Origin: Arachidicoccus rhizosphaerae
GTDB lineage: Bacteria > Bacteroidota > Bacteroidia > Chitinophagales > Chitinophagaceae
DNA: 64,000 nt
Assembly (NCBI RefSeq): GCF_900107765.1
Contig: NZ_FNQY01000007.1
Location: forward strand, 157,776 to 221,775
Direction of reading: 5' to 3'
The notes beneath the pieces were generated by a model that worked only from the letters and a program-made list of their open reading frames with translations, made no database searches and was not told the DNA's origin. Positions within the stretch are counted from its first letter, which is position 1, and the number at the start of each line of letters is the position of its first letter. The position numbers and the translations under genes are program-made. Of this stretch, positions 18,101 to 25,214 are shown in pieces.

Positions 18101-18219
18101 CTGATTTAAAGGATTATAATCCTGATTTTTCTGGTGGGGTATGGAATCCGGGATATAATTATGCGTCTTATCCGACACCAAGAACTTTTATGATTGGAGT
18201 CAACTTTAATTTAAAATAA
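15103..18219 (+). CDS. SusC-like TonB-dependent outer-membrane glycan importer (SusC-2)
   Basis: The import pore of the arabinan unit, paired with SusD-2 19 bp downstream. The 1038-residue protein has a signal segment (about 20-40, ending YAVAQ), a carboxypeptidase-D-like domain with VVVDEHNLPVSNVSV, the DVVVVGYGTQKKSDLTGSV stretch, the plug with VLKDASAAAIYGSRAANGV, and a long barrel ending FMIGVNFNLK. Three arabinan-type enzyme genes follow in the same direction, so an arabino-oligosaccharide cargo is the best inference. Expression is probably from the box B promoter. Confidence 0.95.
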   Translation: MNKFEKKSLFSAGRYAITRLLRQSIVVLMLMVVTNYAVAQSDHLVHGVVVDEHNLPVSNVSVQAKNAKNGTITNAQGEFRLEASSEDSLVFSLIGNQSQTLLVGNRSEFRVVLISNEAALLNDVVVVGYGTQKKSDLTGSVSIVNVEDMKKVSNSNMSTMLEGRVAGVNVTTDGEPGADPTVRIRGIGSFGDVSPLYVVDGVPVGTTIRDFSPNDIESMQVLKDASAAAIYGSRAANGVVIITTKHGLKNTKLKVNYAGYVGMDNVPKKISLLGTSDYQKINNLSRENAGLPLWSANDPTSSDYISPDSLNTDWQNATFVTGMRQDHALGLSGGGENSTYNISMDYYNQQGTFTGVGPKYNRYTLRMTNTTELGIFKFNVSGVYSHSDQNTLNTTNQVGSFFGSEPPMVLQILTMIPTMPVYDASTSSGYGSYNTTTQGEMYSLNMVGMNNMLKRSTIVDRMLLSGTGEVDFGKLFLLKNQGLKYKLNVSWDKTYAKDFNWVPTFDFTPFYTNTIAKLDQGYRNYTTALIENILTYTAQFGRHNLEVTAGQTYQNDNYNTLTGHGEGFAEPYKMELSNAESTTSSSYSSSHYISSLLGRLNYNFDEKYLLSATIRRDGSSRFSEANRFGYFPSVSVGWKINKEKFFRVDEHIISELKLRASYGVLGNENIGEYAYLQAVNRNYVYNFNNSVVFGGSEASVVDDNLKWESKKMTNIGLDMSLFDHQFDFTAEYYKSRSSDLLVGVNIPLSVGSLNSAPTVNAGTMDNSGLEFSATYRNHKHEFKYDISANASTVHNKVISLGNNGQPIYGAGSRTQEGQEVGRQFGYVYEGIFQTADEVSSAAFQSAGTGVGDIKFKDLNGDGTIDASDRTDLGSSLPHLSYGLSFMASYKNLDFSIMANGVGKFLVDDAIYRSLMHSDGGLNWSTDILNSWSTDNTSTNIPRVVYVDENGNGRDSDRPGWLQNGAYTKISTISIGYTVPTRKIFSSFRAYVTCQNVYTFSDLKDYNPDFSGGVWNPGYNYASYPTPRTFMIGVNFNLK

Positions 18220-18237
18220 CCTGCTAAAAGAAATATT

Positions 18238-19845
18238 ATGAAACTTTTGAAATATATATCCGTAGCTGTAATGGCAGCTGTTCTATTCGGGTCTTGTGAC
18301 AAAAAGTTAGATGTAACGGATCCCAATGCACAGACCTCGGCAGATTTTTGGAAATCGGAAAGTGATATTGCCGAAGGTGTTGTAGCGACCTATAATTTGT
18401 TATTGGTAGATGGTACTTTTACCAGAACCCTACCGGCCTTAGTAGATGTACGTGGTGATGATGTTAATTCTCAATCTCCCTGGACAATCTATCCGCTGAC
18501 AGGTAATTTTACGGTACAGGCTGATTATGGAGGGGGATTGGATGTTGAATCCTGGATTTGGCGTGACTTCTATCAAATGATTGCCAAGGCCAATTTGGTT
18601 TTTTACAACGCGCCTAATGTGACTTTTTCAAGTGAAGATTATAAAAATAGGTTACTTGGCCAGGCTTATTATTTAAGGGCATTGGCCTATTATGAGTTAG
18701 CAGAGAATTATCAGGTCGTACCATTGGTACTTTCCAAGCCATTGGACCAAACAGAGTATTTCCCTTCTACAGCGTCTGAGGATTCAATTTGGTCGGCCAT
18801 AGAATCTGATTTATTAAATGCGCAGTCCATGTTGCCTACTTCCTACGATAATGTTATAGGAGCAGATCAGGGTCAGAAAGGTCGTGCCACTTGGGGGGCA
18901 GCTACAGGCTTACTAGGTAAGGTTTATATGATAAGAGGTGAATATACAAAGGCGGCTGCTGAATTTAAGAAAATGATTGATTCTAATATTTATAAACTGG
19001 TATCTAATTATGGGGATAATTTCACCATGAGTAATGAGAATAACGCTGAGTCTGTTTTTGAAATTCAGTTTGGGGATTTTGGTGTTGATGCCAACTGGGT
19101 GGAACCTTCCACTTCTTCATGGACGCAAGGTTCAGCACTTGATTACCCTTATGGAATGACACAATTTGGCGCATGGGGAGATTTTCATCCAACGCAGTGG
19201 CTTTATTCTGAATTTAAAAAAGAACGTTGTAAAGATGGTAAACTAGATCCACGTCTTTACTGGACTTTGGTGACATATGAACAGGAATATGATACGGATG
19301 GCGATGGCAGGTCGAATACTATTTTTGGTACTCAACCTTATTCCACGAATGTTCTTGATAAATCCAATAGTTCAATTTACATAGCAAAGTATACTTATGC
19401 AAGAATACCGGGGCATACGATTGAGGGAGATGGTAAAGTTCCCGGATCAGGAATTAACTATCGGTTTATGCGTTATTCAGAAATTCTCCTAATGTATGCT
19501 GAAGCGTTAAATGAACTTAACGGGCCAACAGATGATGTATACAAATATATACAGATGGTTAGAGATAGAGCCGATTTACCCGATTTGGCCACAACCCAAC
19601 CTAATATGACCCAGGATGAAATGCGTGATCAGATTGCGCATGAACGTGCATTGGAATTTGGCATTGAAGGAATTCGTTTCTTTGATATCATGCGTTGGAA
19701 ATGGCTGTCAGATCCTACCAAGTTGTCAGCATTAAAAGCACATGATTCGGAATTTAATACCTATGTTTCCGGTCATGAATATTTACCTGTGCCACAAGGG
19801 GAACTTGATACTAATCCCAATCTGACTGGTAACTCAGCTAATTAA
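18238..19845 (+). CDS. SusD-like surface glycan-binding lipoprotein (SusD-2)
   Basis: Surface partner of SusC-2. The signal ends in FGSC with Cys20 as the lipidated residue. The 535 residues include the SusD core with GQAYYLRALAYYELAENYQVVPLV, a central MYAEALNE TPR-type helix, and the C-terminal LEFGIEGIRFFDIMRW motif common in the family. It ends in a short PVPQGELDTNPNL tail, as most SusD proteins do. A long imperfect hairpin (19851-19907) separates it from the next gene and may lower expression of the enzymes relative to the transporter. Confidence 0.94.
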   Translation: MKLLKYISVAVMAAVLFGSCDKKLDVTDPNAQTSADFWKSESDIAEGVVATYNLLLVDGTFTRTLPALVDVRGDDVNSQSPWTIYPLTGNFTVQADYGGGLDVESWIWRDFYQMIAKANLVFYNAPNVTFSSEDYKNRLLGQAYYLRALAYYELAENYQVVPLVLSKPLDQTEYFPSTASEDSIWSAIESDLLNAQSMLPTSYDNVIGADQGQKGRATWGAATGLLGKVYMIRGEYTKAAAEFKKMIDSNIYKLVSNYGDNFTMSNENNAESVFEIQFGDFGVDANWVEPSTSSWTQGSALDYPYGMTQFGAWGDFHPTQWLYSEFKKERCKDGKLDPRLYWTLVTYEQEYDTDGDGRSNTIFGTQPYSTNVLDKSNSSIYIAKYTYARIPGHTIEGDGKVPGSGINYRFMRYSEILLMYAEALNELNGPTDDVYKYIQMVRDRADLPDLATTQPNMTQDEMRDQIAHERALEFGIEGIRFFDIMRWKWLSDPTKLSALKAHDSEFNTYVSGHEYLPVPQGELDTNPNLTGNSAN

Positions 19846-19850
19846 CTTAA

Positions 19851-19907
19851 AAACCGGGATAAGCGACATCTTTTTAAGTTTAAACTGATGTCGCCTTATT
19901 CTGGTTT
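19851..19907 (+). repeat. Intercistronic hairpin between SusD-2 and GH43
   Basis: The 20 nt at 19851-19870 pair with 19887-19907 except for two mismatches and one bulge; the inner GCGACATC/GATGTCGC is perfect. The loop is 16 nt. No run of Ts follows, so it is probably an attenuating or RNA-stabilising hairpin and not a full terminator. Confidence 0.6.
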
Positions 19908-19933
19908 CAATTGATCCATAAAAGTGTTTATTT

Positions 19934-21433
19934 ATGAAAAAGGTCCTCCTCTTTTTAACAACAACAATACTGATGTACGCTTGTTCCAAGGACGCTAGTG
20001 TGACAAAGACTACTCCTGTAACGACAGATACAACAACAAAAACGACGCCTACGACGGATGATAATGGTTTTGATATTAATACCATAGAAGATACTTATGC
20101 GGATGTTTCTTCCTTTAATTATTACACCAAATGGGGTTCCTATAATGTACATGACCCCTCTATCAAGAAATTTGGTGATTATTATTATTGTTATAGTACG
20201 GATGCCGCTTATGGAATTACCGTTCGACCCGGAATTCAGGTGCGTAAATCCAAAGATTTGGTTGAATGGGATTTCGTTGGTTGGGTATTTAACGGTTTGC
20301 CTACACTTGGATCCAACTATATTACCCAGAAGGGAGGAACGCCTAATGACGGAATCTGGGCGCCTTATGTAATGAAGGTGGGTGCTGAGTATAGACTTTA
20401 TTATGCGTTATCTTCATCTACAGCCAGGTTAAGTGCAATTGGTCTTGCAACTGCCAGTTCACCCACTGGACCATGGACGGAAAAAGGTCTTGTGGTGACC
20501 TCGGCAAATGATGCATCCATTCAAACCAATGCAATCGACCCTACTGTCATTGCTACTAATTCAGGGGAATATTATATGTATTACGGTTCTGCCTGGGATG
20601 GGATTTATGTCCTAAAACTGGATCCTTCTACGGGGCTTGCCGCCAGTTCAGGAGATAAGGGAACTCGTATTGCCAATAGAGGTTTCACCAGTGGGGCATA
20701 TAATGGAAATATTGAAGCCCCGGAGATTATCTATAATGCTGAGCTTAAAAAATATTATCTTTTTATTGCTTACGATTGGTTATCTACAAAATATAATACA
20801 AGAGTCTGCAGGGCGGATAATCCGACCGGACCTTTTTATGATTTTAATGGTGCCGATGCCAATACTAGTATTGATCACGGTCCGATGATCACAGCTCCCT
20901 ATAAATTTACTGGACATGCAGGCTGGCAAGGTGTATCTCATGTTAGCGTCTTTGATGACGGTGCAGGGCAATATTTTATTGCCCATCAAGGCAGGCCAAG
21001 TGCCAATATCTATTTTATGGATTTACATGTAAGAAAATTATTTTGGACAGCAGAAGGCTGGCCTGTTGCCTCTCCTGAAAGATATGCCTGGGAAAGTAAT
21101 GATGCTATTGCCAAAGACAGTCTGGTTGGAACATGGGATTATATTGTTTTAAATTACAAGGTGGTTCCTGGTTATGAAGCAGAACAAAGCTCCCCAGATC
21201 TACAGGTGGCAACTACGCTGAGCGTTAAAAGTGACGGAACTGTAAGTAATGGCACAAGGACCGGAACCTGGACATACAGCGCACCCACATTACAGATTAG
21301 CTGGAGTGATGGCCTGACAGATAAGGTAGATGTTCATAGAGGTCACGACTGGGAAAAGTCCGGTCGCCCGGCCACCTTCCTTTTTACAGGTTTGAATAAT
21401 AATGGTACGGCTGTATGGGGAAAATTGTTATAA
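19934..21433 (+). CDS. GH43 endo-alpha-1,5-L-arabinanase-like lipoprotein with C-terminal beta domain
   Basis: Predicted to cut the alpha-1,5-linked arabinan backbone. The signal ends MYACSK with Cys17 as the lipid anchor, followed by a Thr-rich linker, so the enzyme is probably at the cell surface. The propeller spans about 55-390 with the catalytic set D74 (VHDPS), D202 (AIDPT) and E261 (IEAPE). A further beta-rich domain of about 100 residues (about 400-499) with GTWTYSAPTLQISW resembles the lipocalin-like tail seen on GH43_4/5 arabinanases. It opens the enzyme block of unit 3, 88 bp after SusD-2 and 32 bp before GH51. A surface endo-acting role fits both the anchor and the position next to SusC/D. 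Confidence 0.88.
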   Translation: MKKVLLFLTTTILMYACSKDASVTKTTPVTTDTTTKTTPTTDDNGFDINTIEDTYADVSSFNYYTKWGSYNVHDPSIKKFGDYYYCYSTDAAYGITVRPGIQVRKSKDLVEWDFVGWVFNGLPTLGSNYITQKGGTPNDGIWAPYVMKVGAEYRLYYALSSSTARLSAIGLATASSPTGPWTEKGLVVTSANDASIQTNAIDPTVIATNSGEYYMYYGSAWDGIYVLKLDPSTGLAASSGDKGTRIANRGFTSGAYNGNIEAPEIIYNAELKKYYLFIAYDWLSTKYNTRVCRADNPTGPFYDFNGADANTSIDHGPMITAPYKFTGHAGWQGVSHVSVFDDGAGQYFIAHQGRPSANIYFMDLHVRKLFWTAEGWPVASPERYAWESNDAIAKDSLVGTWDYIVLNYKVVPGYEAEQSSPDLQVATTLSVKSDGTVSNGTRTGTWTYSAPTLQISWSDGLTDKVDVHRGHDWEKSGRPATFLFTGLNNNGTAVWGKLL

Positions 21434-21465
21434 TTTTATTGGACAATCATATTAAAGACTAGCGT

Positions 21466-23427
21466 ATGTTGAAAAAATTGATGACGGTCACGATACTTAG
21501 TGCCGTATTTGGATGGGGCATAGCCCAGAACAAATTTGTAGTTGATGTGGCAAAGCCTATCTCCAAAATACAACCTACCATGTGGGGCGTTTTCTTTGAG
21601 GATATCAATTTTGGTGCTGATGGCGGCCTCTATGCCGAACTTATTAAAAACAGATCGTTTGAGTTCATCAAGCCATTGATGGGATGGGAAGTGCTTAATG
21701 GAAATAACGAAGATGTGCTTATTTTAAACAGAGTCAGAGAAAATCCTAAAAATCCAAGATTTGCACATATATCTATTAAACAAGGACAAAAGCCATTAGG
21801 GTTATCTAACGAAGGATTCCGGGCAATGGGGGTAAAACAGGGAGTAGGCTATAGTTTTTCCCTGCAAGCCAGAGTCAAATCTGGTCAAAAAGGTATGATT
21901 AGAGGTGAATTGGTTGGCGCTGATGGTAGTACCATCGGAAATGCCAGTCTTGAAATCGCTGGGACAGACTGGAAAACCTATAAAGTTGAGTTTAAATGTA
22001 GTAAAACGGACCCTAAGGCCCATTTTATCGTATGGTTTGAAAAAGAGGGTACTTATGATGTAGACATGATTTCATTATTTCCGCAGGATACCTGGAAGGG
22101 AAGACCCGGAGGACTCAGAAGGGATCTGGTACAACTTTTAGCGGATATGAAGCCCGGGTTTATTAGATTTCCTGGAGGATGCATTGTGGAGGGCCGTAAT
22201 CTGGCCAATAGATACCAATGGAAAAATACAGTTGGACCGATTGATCAAAGACAAGTCATTATGAACCGTTGGAATACTGAATTCGCACATAAACCAACAC
22301 CGGATTATTTTCAGTCCTTTGGTCTTGGGTTCTATGAATATTTTCAATTGGCCGAAGATATAGGAGCTGAGCCATTGCCTATTATCAATTGTGGAATGGC
22401 TTGCCAGTTTAACAGTGCAGAGACTGTTGATACCTCTGATTTGGGCACTTATGTTCAGGACGCACTTGATTTGATAGAATTTGCGAATGGTGAACTGAAC
22501 ACCAAATGGGGAAGACTAAGGGGAAAGATGGGGCATGCCGCACCTTTTCATCTAAAAATGATGGGAATTGGTAATGAGAATTGGGGCCCTCAGTATCTGA
22601 CAAGGTTAAAAATATTTACGGACGCTATTCACGAAAAATATCCCCATATAAAATTTGTCAATAGCTCAGGTACAGATCCTAGTGGTGACCGGTTTGATTT
22701 TTTGAATACCAGACTTCGTGAAATGCATGCCGATATTATTGACGAGCATTATTATAGAAATCCCAGCTGGTTTTTGGCGAATGCCCGCAGGTATGATAAT
22801 TATCCTCGTAATGGCAGTAAAGTATTCGCTGGTGAATATGCCGCTCAAAGCGATAAAATTGCGAGTCCAGATAATAAAAATAACTGGGAATGCGCCTTGT
22901 CAGAAGCGGCCTTTATGACTGGGCTTGAAAGAAATGCTGCGGTTGTTTCAATGGCCTCGTATGCACCCTTATTTGCCCATATTGATGCATGGCAATGGAC
23001 ACCTGATCTGATTTGGTTTGATAATCTGAAAGCATATGGTACTCCTAACTATTATGTGCAGAAGCTGTTCTCTATCAATAAAGGAACAGAAGTAGTACCT
23101 ATTACCCTGAACAGTGATGTTGTGGCCGGACAGGACAGCCTTTATGCGACTGCTTGTGTAGATGAGCATACTAATGAATTGATTATTAAGTTTGTAAATG
23201 CTTCCGGTGTTGCAACACAAAATGAGTTTGATTTAAAAGGGGTTACAAGAGGTTCTGGCGTAGTTACCATCACTACACTTAAAAGTGACAATCTTAACCA
23301 ATGTAATTCTCTGGAACATCCGGATGCAATTGCTCCTGTTAATCAGGATTTTAACCAAAATGGAAACAATCTGAAGTTGGAAGCCGCACCTTATTCGCTG
23401 ACGGTTATCCGTATTGCACTAAAATAA
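21466..23427 (+). CDS. GH51 alpha-L-arabinofuranosidase
   Basis: A retaining exo-enzyme that releases L-arabinofuranose from arabinan and arabinogalactan. The signal peptide ends GIAQN. A carbohydrate-binding-like beta domain occupies about residues 60-200, and the catalytic barrel follows. The acid/base is Glu371 in GIGNENWGPQ and the likely nucleophile is Glu457 in KVFAGEYA. A beta-sandwich completes the 653 residues, similar to plant-type GH51 enzymes. With no lipobox it is probably periplasmic, acting on oligosaccharides produced by the endo-arabinanases on either side. Gaps of 32 and 11 bp to the neighbours indicate one operon. Confidence 0.93.
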   Translation: MLKKLMTVTILSAVFGWGIAQNKFVVDVAKPISKIQPTMWGVFFEDINFGADGGLYAELIKNRSFEFIKPLMGWEVLNGNNEDVLILNRVRENPKNPRFAHISIKQGQKPLGLSNEGFRAMGVKQGVGYSFSLQARVKSGQKGMIRGELVGADGSTIGNASLEIAGTDWKTYKVEFKCSKTDPKAHFIVWFEKEGTYDVDMISLFPQDTWKGRPGGLRRDLVQLLADMKPGFIRFPGGCIVEGRNLANRYQWKNTVGPIDQRQVIMNRWNTEFAHKPTPDYFQSFGLGFYEYFQLAEDIGAEPLPIINCGMACQFNSAETVDTSDLGTYVQDALDLIEFANGELNTKWGRLRGKMGHAAPFHLKMMGIGNENWGPQYLTRLKIFTDAIHEKYPHIKFVNSSGTDPSGDRFDFLNTRLREMHADIIDEHYYRNPSWFLANARRYDNYPRNGSKVFAGEYAAQSDKIASPDNKNNWECALSEAAFMTGLERNAAVVSMASYAPLFAHIDAWQWTPDLIWFDNLKAYGTPNYYVQKLFSINKGTEVVPITLNSDVVAGQDSLYATACVDEHTNELIIKFVNASGVATQNEFDLKGVTRGSGVVTITTLKSDNLNQCNSLEHPDAIAPVNQDFNQNGNNLKLEAAPYSLTVIRIALK

Positions 23428-23438
23428 AAGTTGATTTT

Positions 23439-24461
23439 ATGAAGCATTCTTCTTTTTTTGATAAAATTCACTGGAGGGTTCTTACTTCTTTACTGCTTCT
23501 CATCTGCGGGTATACCCAGGGGCAGCGCCCACAACCTGAAGCTCCTTATGGAATCCATGATCCGGTAATGATAAAACAGGATAGCACTTATTATCTTTTT
23601 TGCACCGGAATGGGAATAAGTTGTTATAGTTCAACAGATATGAATCATTGGACAAAGGAGGCACCGGTTTTTAAAGAGCCTCCGGCCTGGGCCGTTAAGG
23701 CAGTGCCTGGATATAAAGGGCATACATGGGCTCCTGATATTTCCTATCATAATGGTAAGTATTGGCTATTATATTCAGTATCAGCTTTTGGTAAGAGCAC
23801 TTCCTGTATTGGCCTCGCTGAAAATGTAACTTTAGATCCCGATTCAAAGGATTTTAAATGGGTGGATCATGGCAAATTGATTCAATCCGTTCCGGGACGG
23901 GATGATTGGAATGCCATTGATCCAAATATGATATATGATCAGGATAATCACCCATGGGTCTGCTTCGGTTCCTTCTGGGACGGTATAAAAATGGTACAGT
24001 TAAAGGATGATTTATCAGCTTTGAAAGAACCGGAAGCATGGTTTAGTTTGGCCAAACGACAAAGAGCTTTTAATGGCCAGGATACTGCTGCAGGCGACGG
24101 GGCGATTGAGGGCCCTTTTATCTTTAAAAAAGAAAACTGTTATTATCTGTTTGTTTCATTTGATTATTGTTGCAGGGGACTAAATAGTAATTACAAAGTA
24201 ATGGTGGGAAGGTCCAGGGAACTTAAAGGTCCTTATCTGGATAAAAATGGAGTACCCATGACTGAGGGCGGAGGCTCTGTTGTCGTCTCTGGCAATAGGA
24301 GGTATCCTGGGGTTGGTCACTGTGGCGTTTATGATTTTAATGGGCAGGATTATATTATTTTTCATGGATATGACCGCGTGAAAGGAGGTATGCCCCGTTT
24401 ATTGATTGAAAAATTAAAATGGGACGCAAATGGGTGGCCCTATATTGACGGTTTAGATTAA
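23439..24461 (+). CDS. GH43 endo-alpha-1,5-L-arabinanase-like enzyme (short form)
   Basis: A single five-bladed propeller of 340 residues with a signal peptide ending YTQGQ and no lipobox, hence probably periplasmic. The catalytic residues are D41 (GIHDPVM), D161 (AIDPNM) and E224 (AIEGPF). The motifs HTWAPDISYHNGKYWLLYS and FGSFWDGI are typical of GH43_5-like arabinanases. Unlike the surface GH43 at 19934 it lacks the extra C-terminal domain. It is the last gene of unit 3; a terminator follows at 24522-24554. Exo-activity on short arabino-oligosaccharides is an alternative. Confidence 0.88.
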   Translation: MKHSSFFDKIHWRVLTSLLLLICGYTQGQRPQPEAPYGIHDPVMIKQDSTYYLFCTGMGISCYSSTDMNHWTKEAPVFKEPPAWAVKAVPGYKGHTWAPDISYHNGKYWLLYSVSAFGKSTSCIGLAENVTLDPDSKDFKWVDHGKLIQSVPGRDDWNAIDPNMIYDQDNHPWVCFGSFWDGIKMVQLKDDLSALKEPEAWFSLAKRQRAFNGQDTAAGDGAIEGPFIFKKENCYYLFVSFDYCCRGLNSNYKVMVGRSRELKGPYLDKNGVPMTEGGGSVVVSGNRRYPGVGHCGVYDFNGQDYIIFHGYDRVKGGMPRLLIEKLKWDANGWPYIDGLD

Positions 24462-24521
24462 GAAGTTGGTGTTTTGAGGATAAAATTGCCATATTGAGTT
24501 TTTAATGAATATTTAATGAAA

Positions 24522-24554
24522 GGGAGTTCCTATAACAGGGCTCCCAATTTTTTT
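24522..24554 (+). terminator. Rho-independent terminator after arabinanase unit
   Basis: GGGAG (24522-24526) pairs with CTCCC (24541-24545), followed by AA and seven Ts. The stem is short but GC-rich. Confidence 0.65.
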
Positions 24555-24717
24555 GCCTGAAACAGGAATGAGTGATTCTTCAGTTATTTTAAATGTCTGA
24601 CAAGACAATAATCAATCCCACTATTTTAACCATTGGGCTGGAAAGAATGGGAAATCGTATAAATGCTTTGTGTTAACAGTTTATTTCTTTATAACTGTTA
24701 ATAAATACTAAAATGTA

Positions 24718-24772
24718 CCTCATTTTTGACCATTTTGCCCCCTATTTTCACATTGCATTCAGGTTAATTTTG
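24718..24772 (+). promoter_or_regulatory. CCCC box C and promoter of SusC-3
   Basis: CCTC (24718-24721), ACC (24729-24731) and CCCCC (24738-24742) repeat the spacing of box A. TTGACCATTTTGCCCC (24726-24741) agrees with box A at 13 of 16 positions. TAATTTTG at 24765-24772 follows 22-23 bp later, and even the base context GTTAATTTTG is the same as in box A. Confidence 0.6.
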
Positions 24773-24925
24773 TTTAAATGTTAATGTAATGTTGTCGACA
24801 ACTGTTAATATAAACTAACAGCGTAGGCTTTTAATGAGAAAGTGGACTAACTGTAAGATTAACGAATGAATAGGTTATTTTAAAAATTTCAACCCAGAGA
24901 TTATGTATTTTATATATGAAAAAAT

Positions 24926-25076
24926 AAATATAAGTGGGCAGTGCTCTGCGCTTTTTGATGCTTTCCATACATGCAAGGGGGAAAGGTCCAGTAACCTGTC
25001 TGTAAAGGTTATAATGTGGCCATTTACCTGGTTGTGTTCCTCAAAGGGAAACCCGCCATAGTGCTTATATTTTTTT
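24926..25076 (+). ncRNA. Candidate structured leader RNA upstream of SusC-3
   Basis: AAATATAAG (24926-24934) can pair with CTTATATTT (25064-25072), which is followed by Ts, closing a domain of about 150 nt. Inside it, GCAG/CTGC, CTTTCC/GGAAAG and GTAAA/TTTAC can form smaller stems. The stretch is less AT-rich than its surroundings. The closing helix plus T-run would work as a terminator, so attenuation is possible. No known riboswitch class was recognised and all structure here is by eye. Confidence 0.3.
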
Positions 25077-25214
25077 ATCAAAAAAAATAAATGTCATAAA
25101 TACATATATGGCAAATAATTAAAAGCTGCTTTTGAATTTAATTATTAGAATATGAAGCAGTTATTAAAATCTGCAATAAAAATCAGGGACTTTTTTAACC
25201 ATAAACTTTAAATC

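Larger units (their letters stand above)
24462..25214. other. Intergenic region and very long leader before SusC-3
   Basis: 753 bp without a convincing gene. It holds the terminator of unit 3 (24522-24554), CCCC box C and promoter (24718-24772), and a leader of about 437 nt that includes a structured stretch (24926-25076). The minus-strand reading frame at 24875-25081 starts with TTG and resembles no known protein. Confidence 0.55.

Noticed and set aside
24875..25081. Minus-strand reading frame of 68 codons in the SusC-3 leader
   Set aside because: It starts with TTG, resembles no known family, lies inside a predicted untranslated leader and is explained at least as well by RNA structure.
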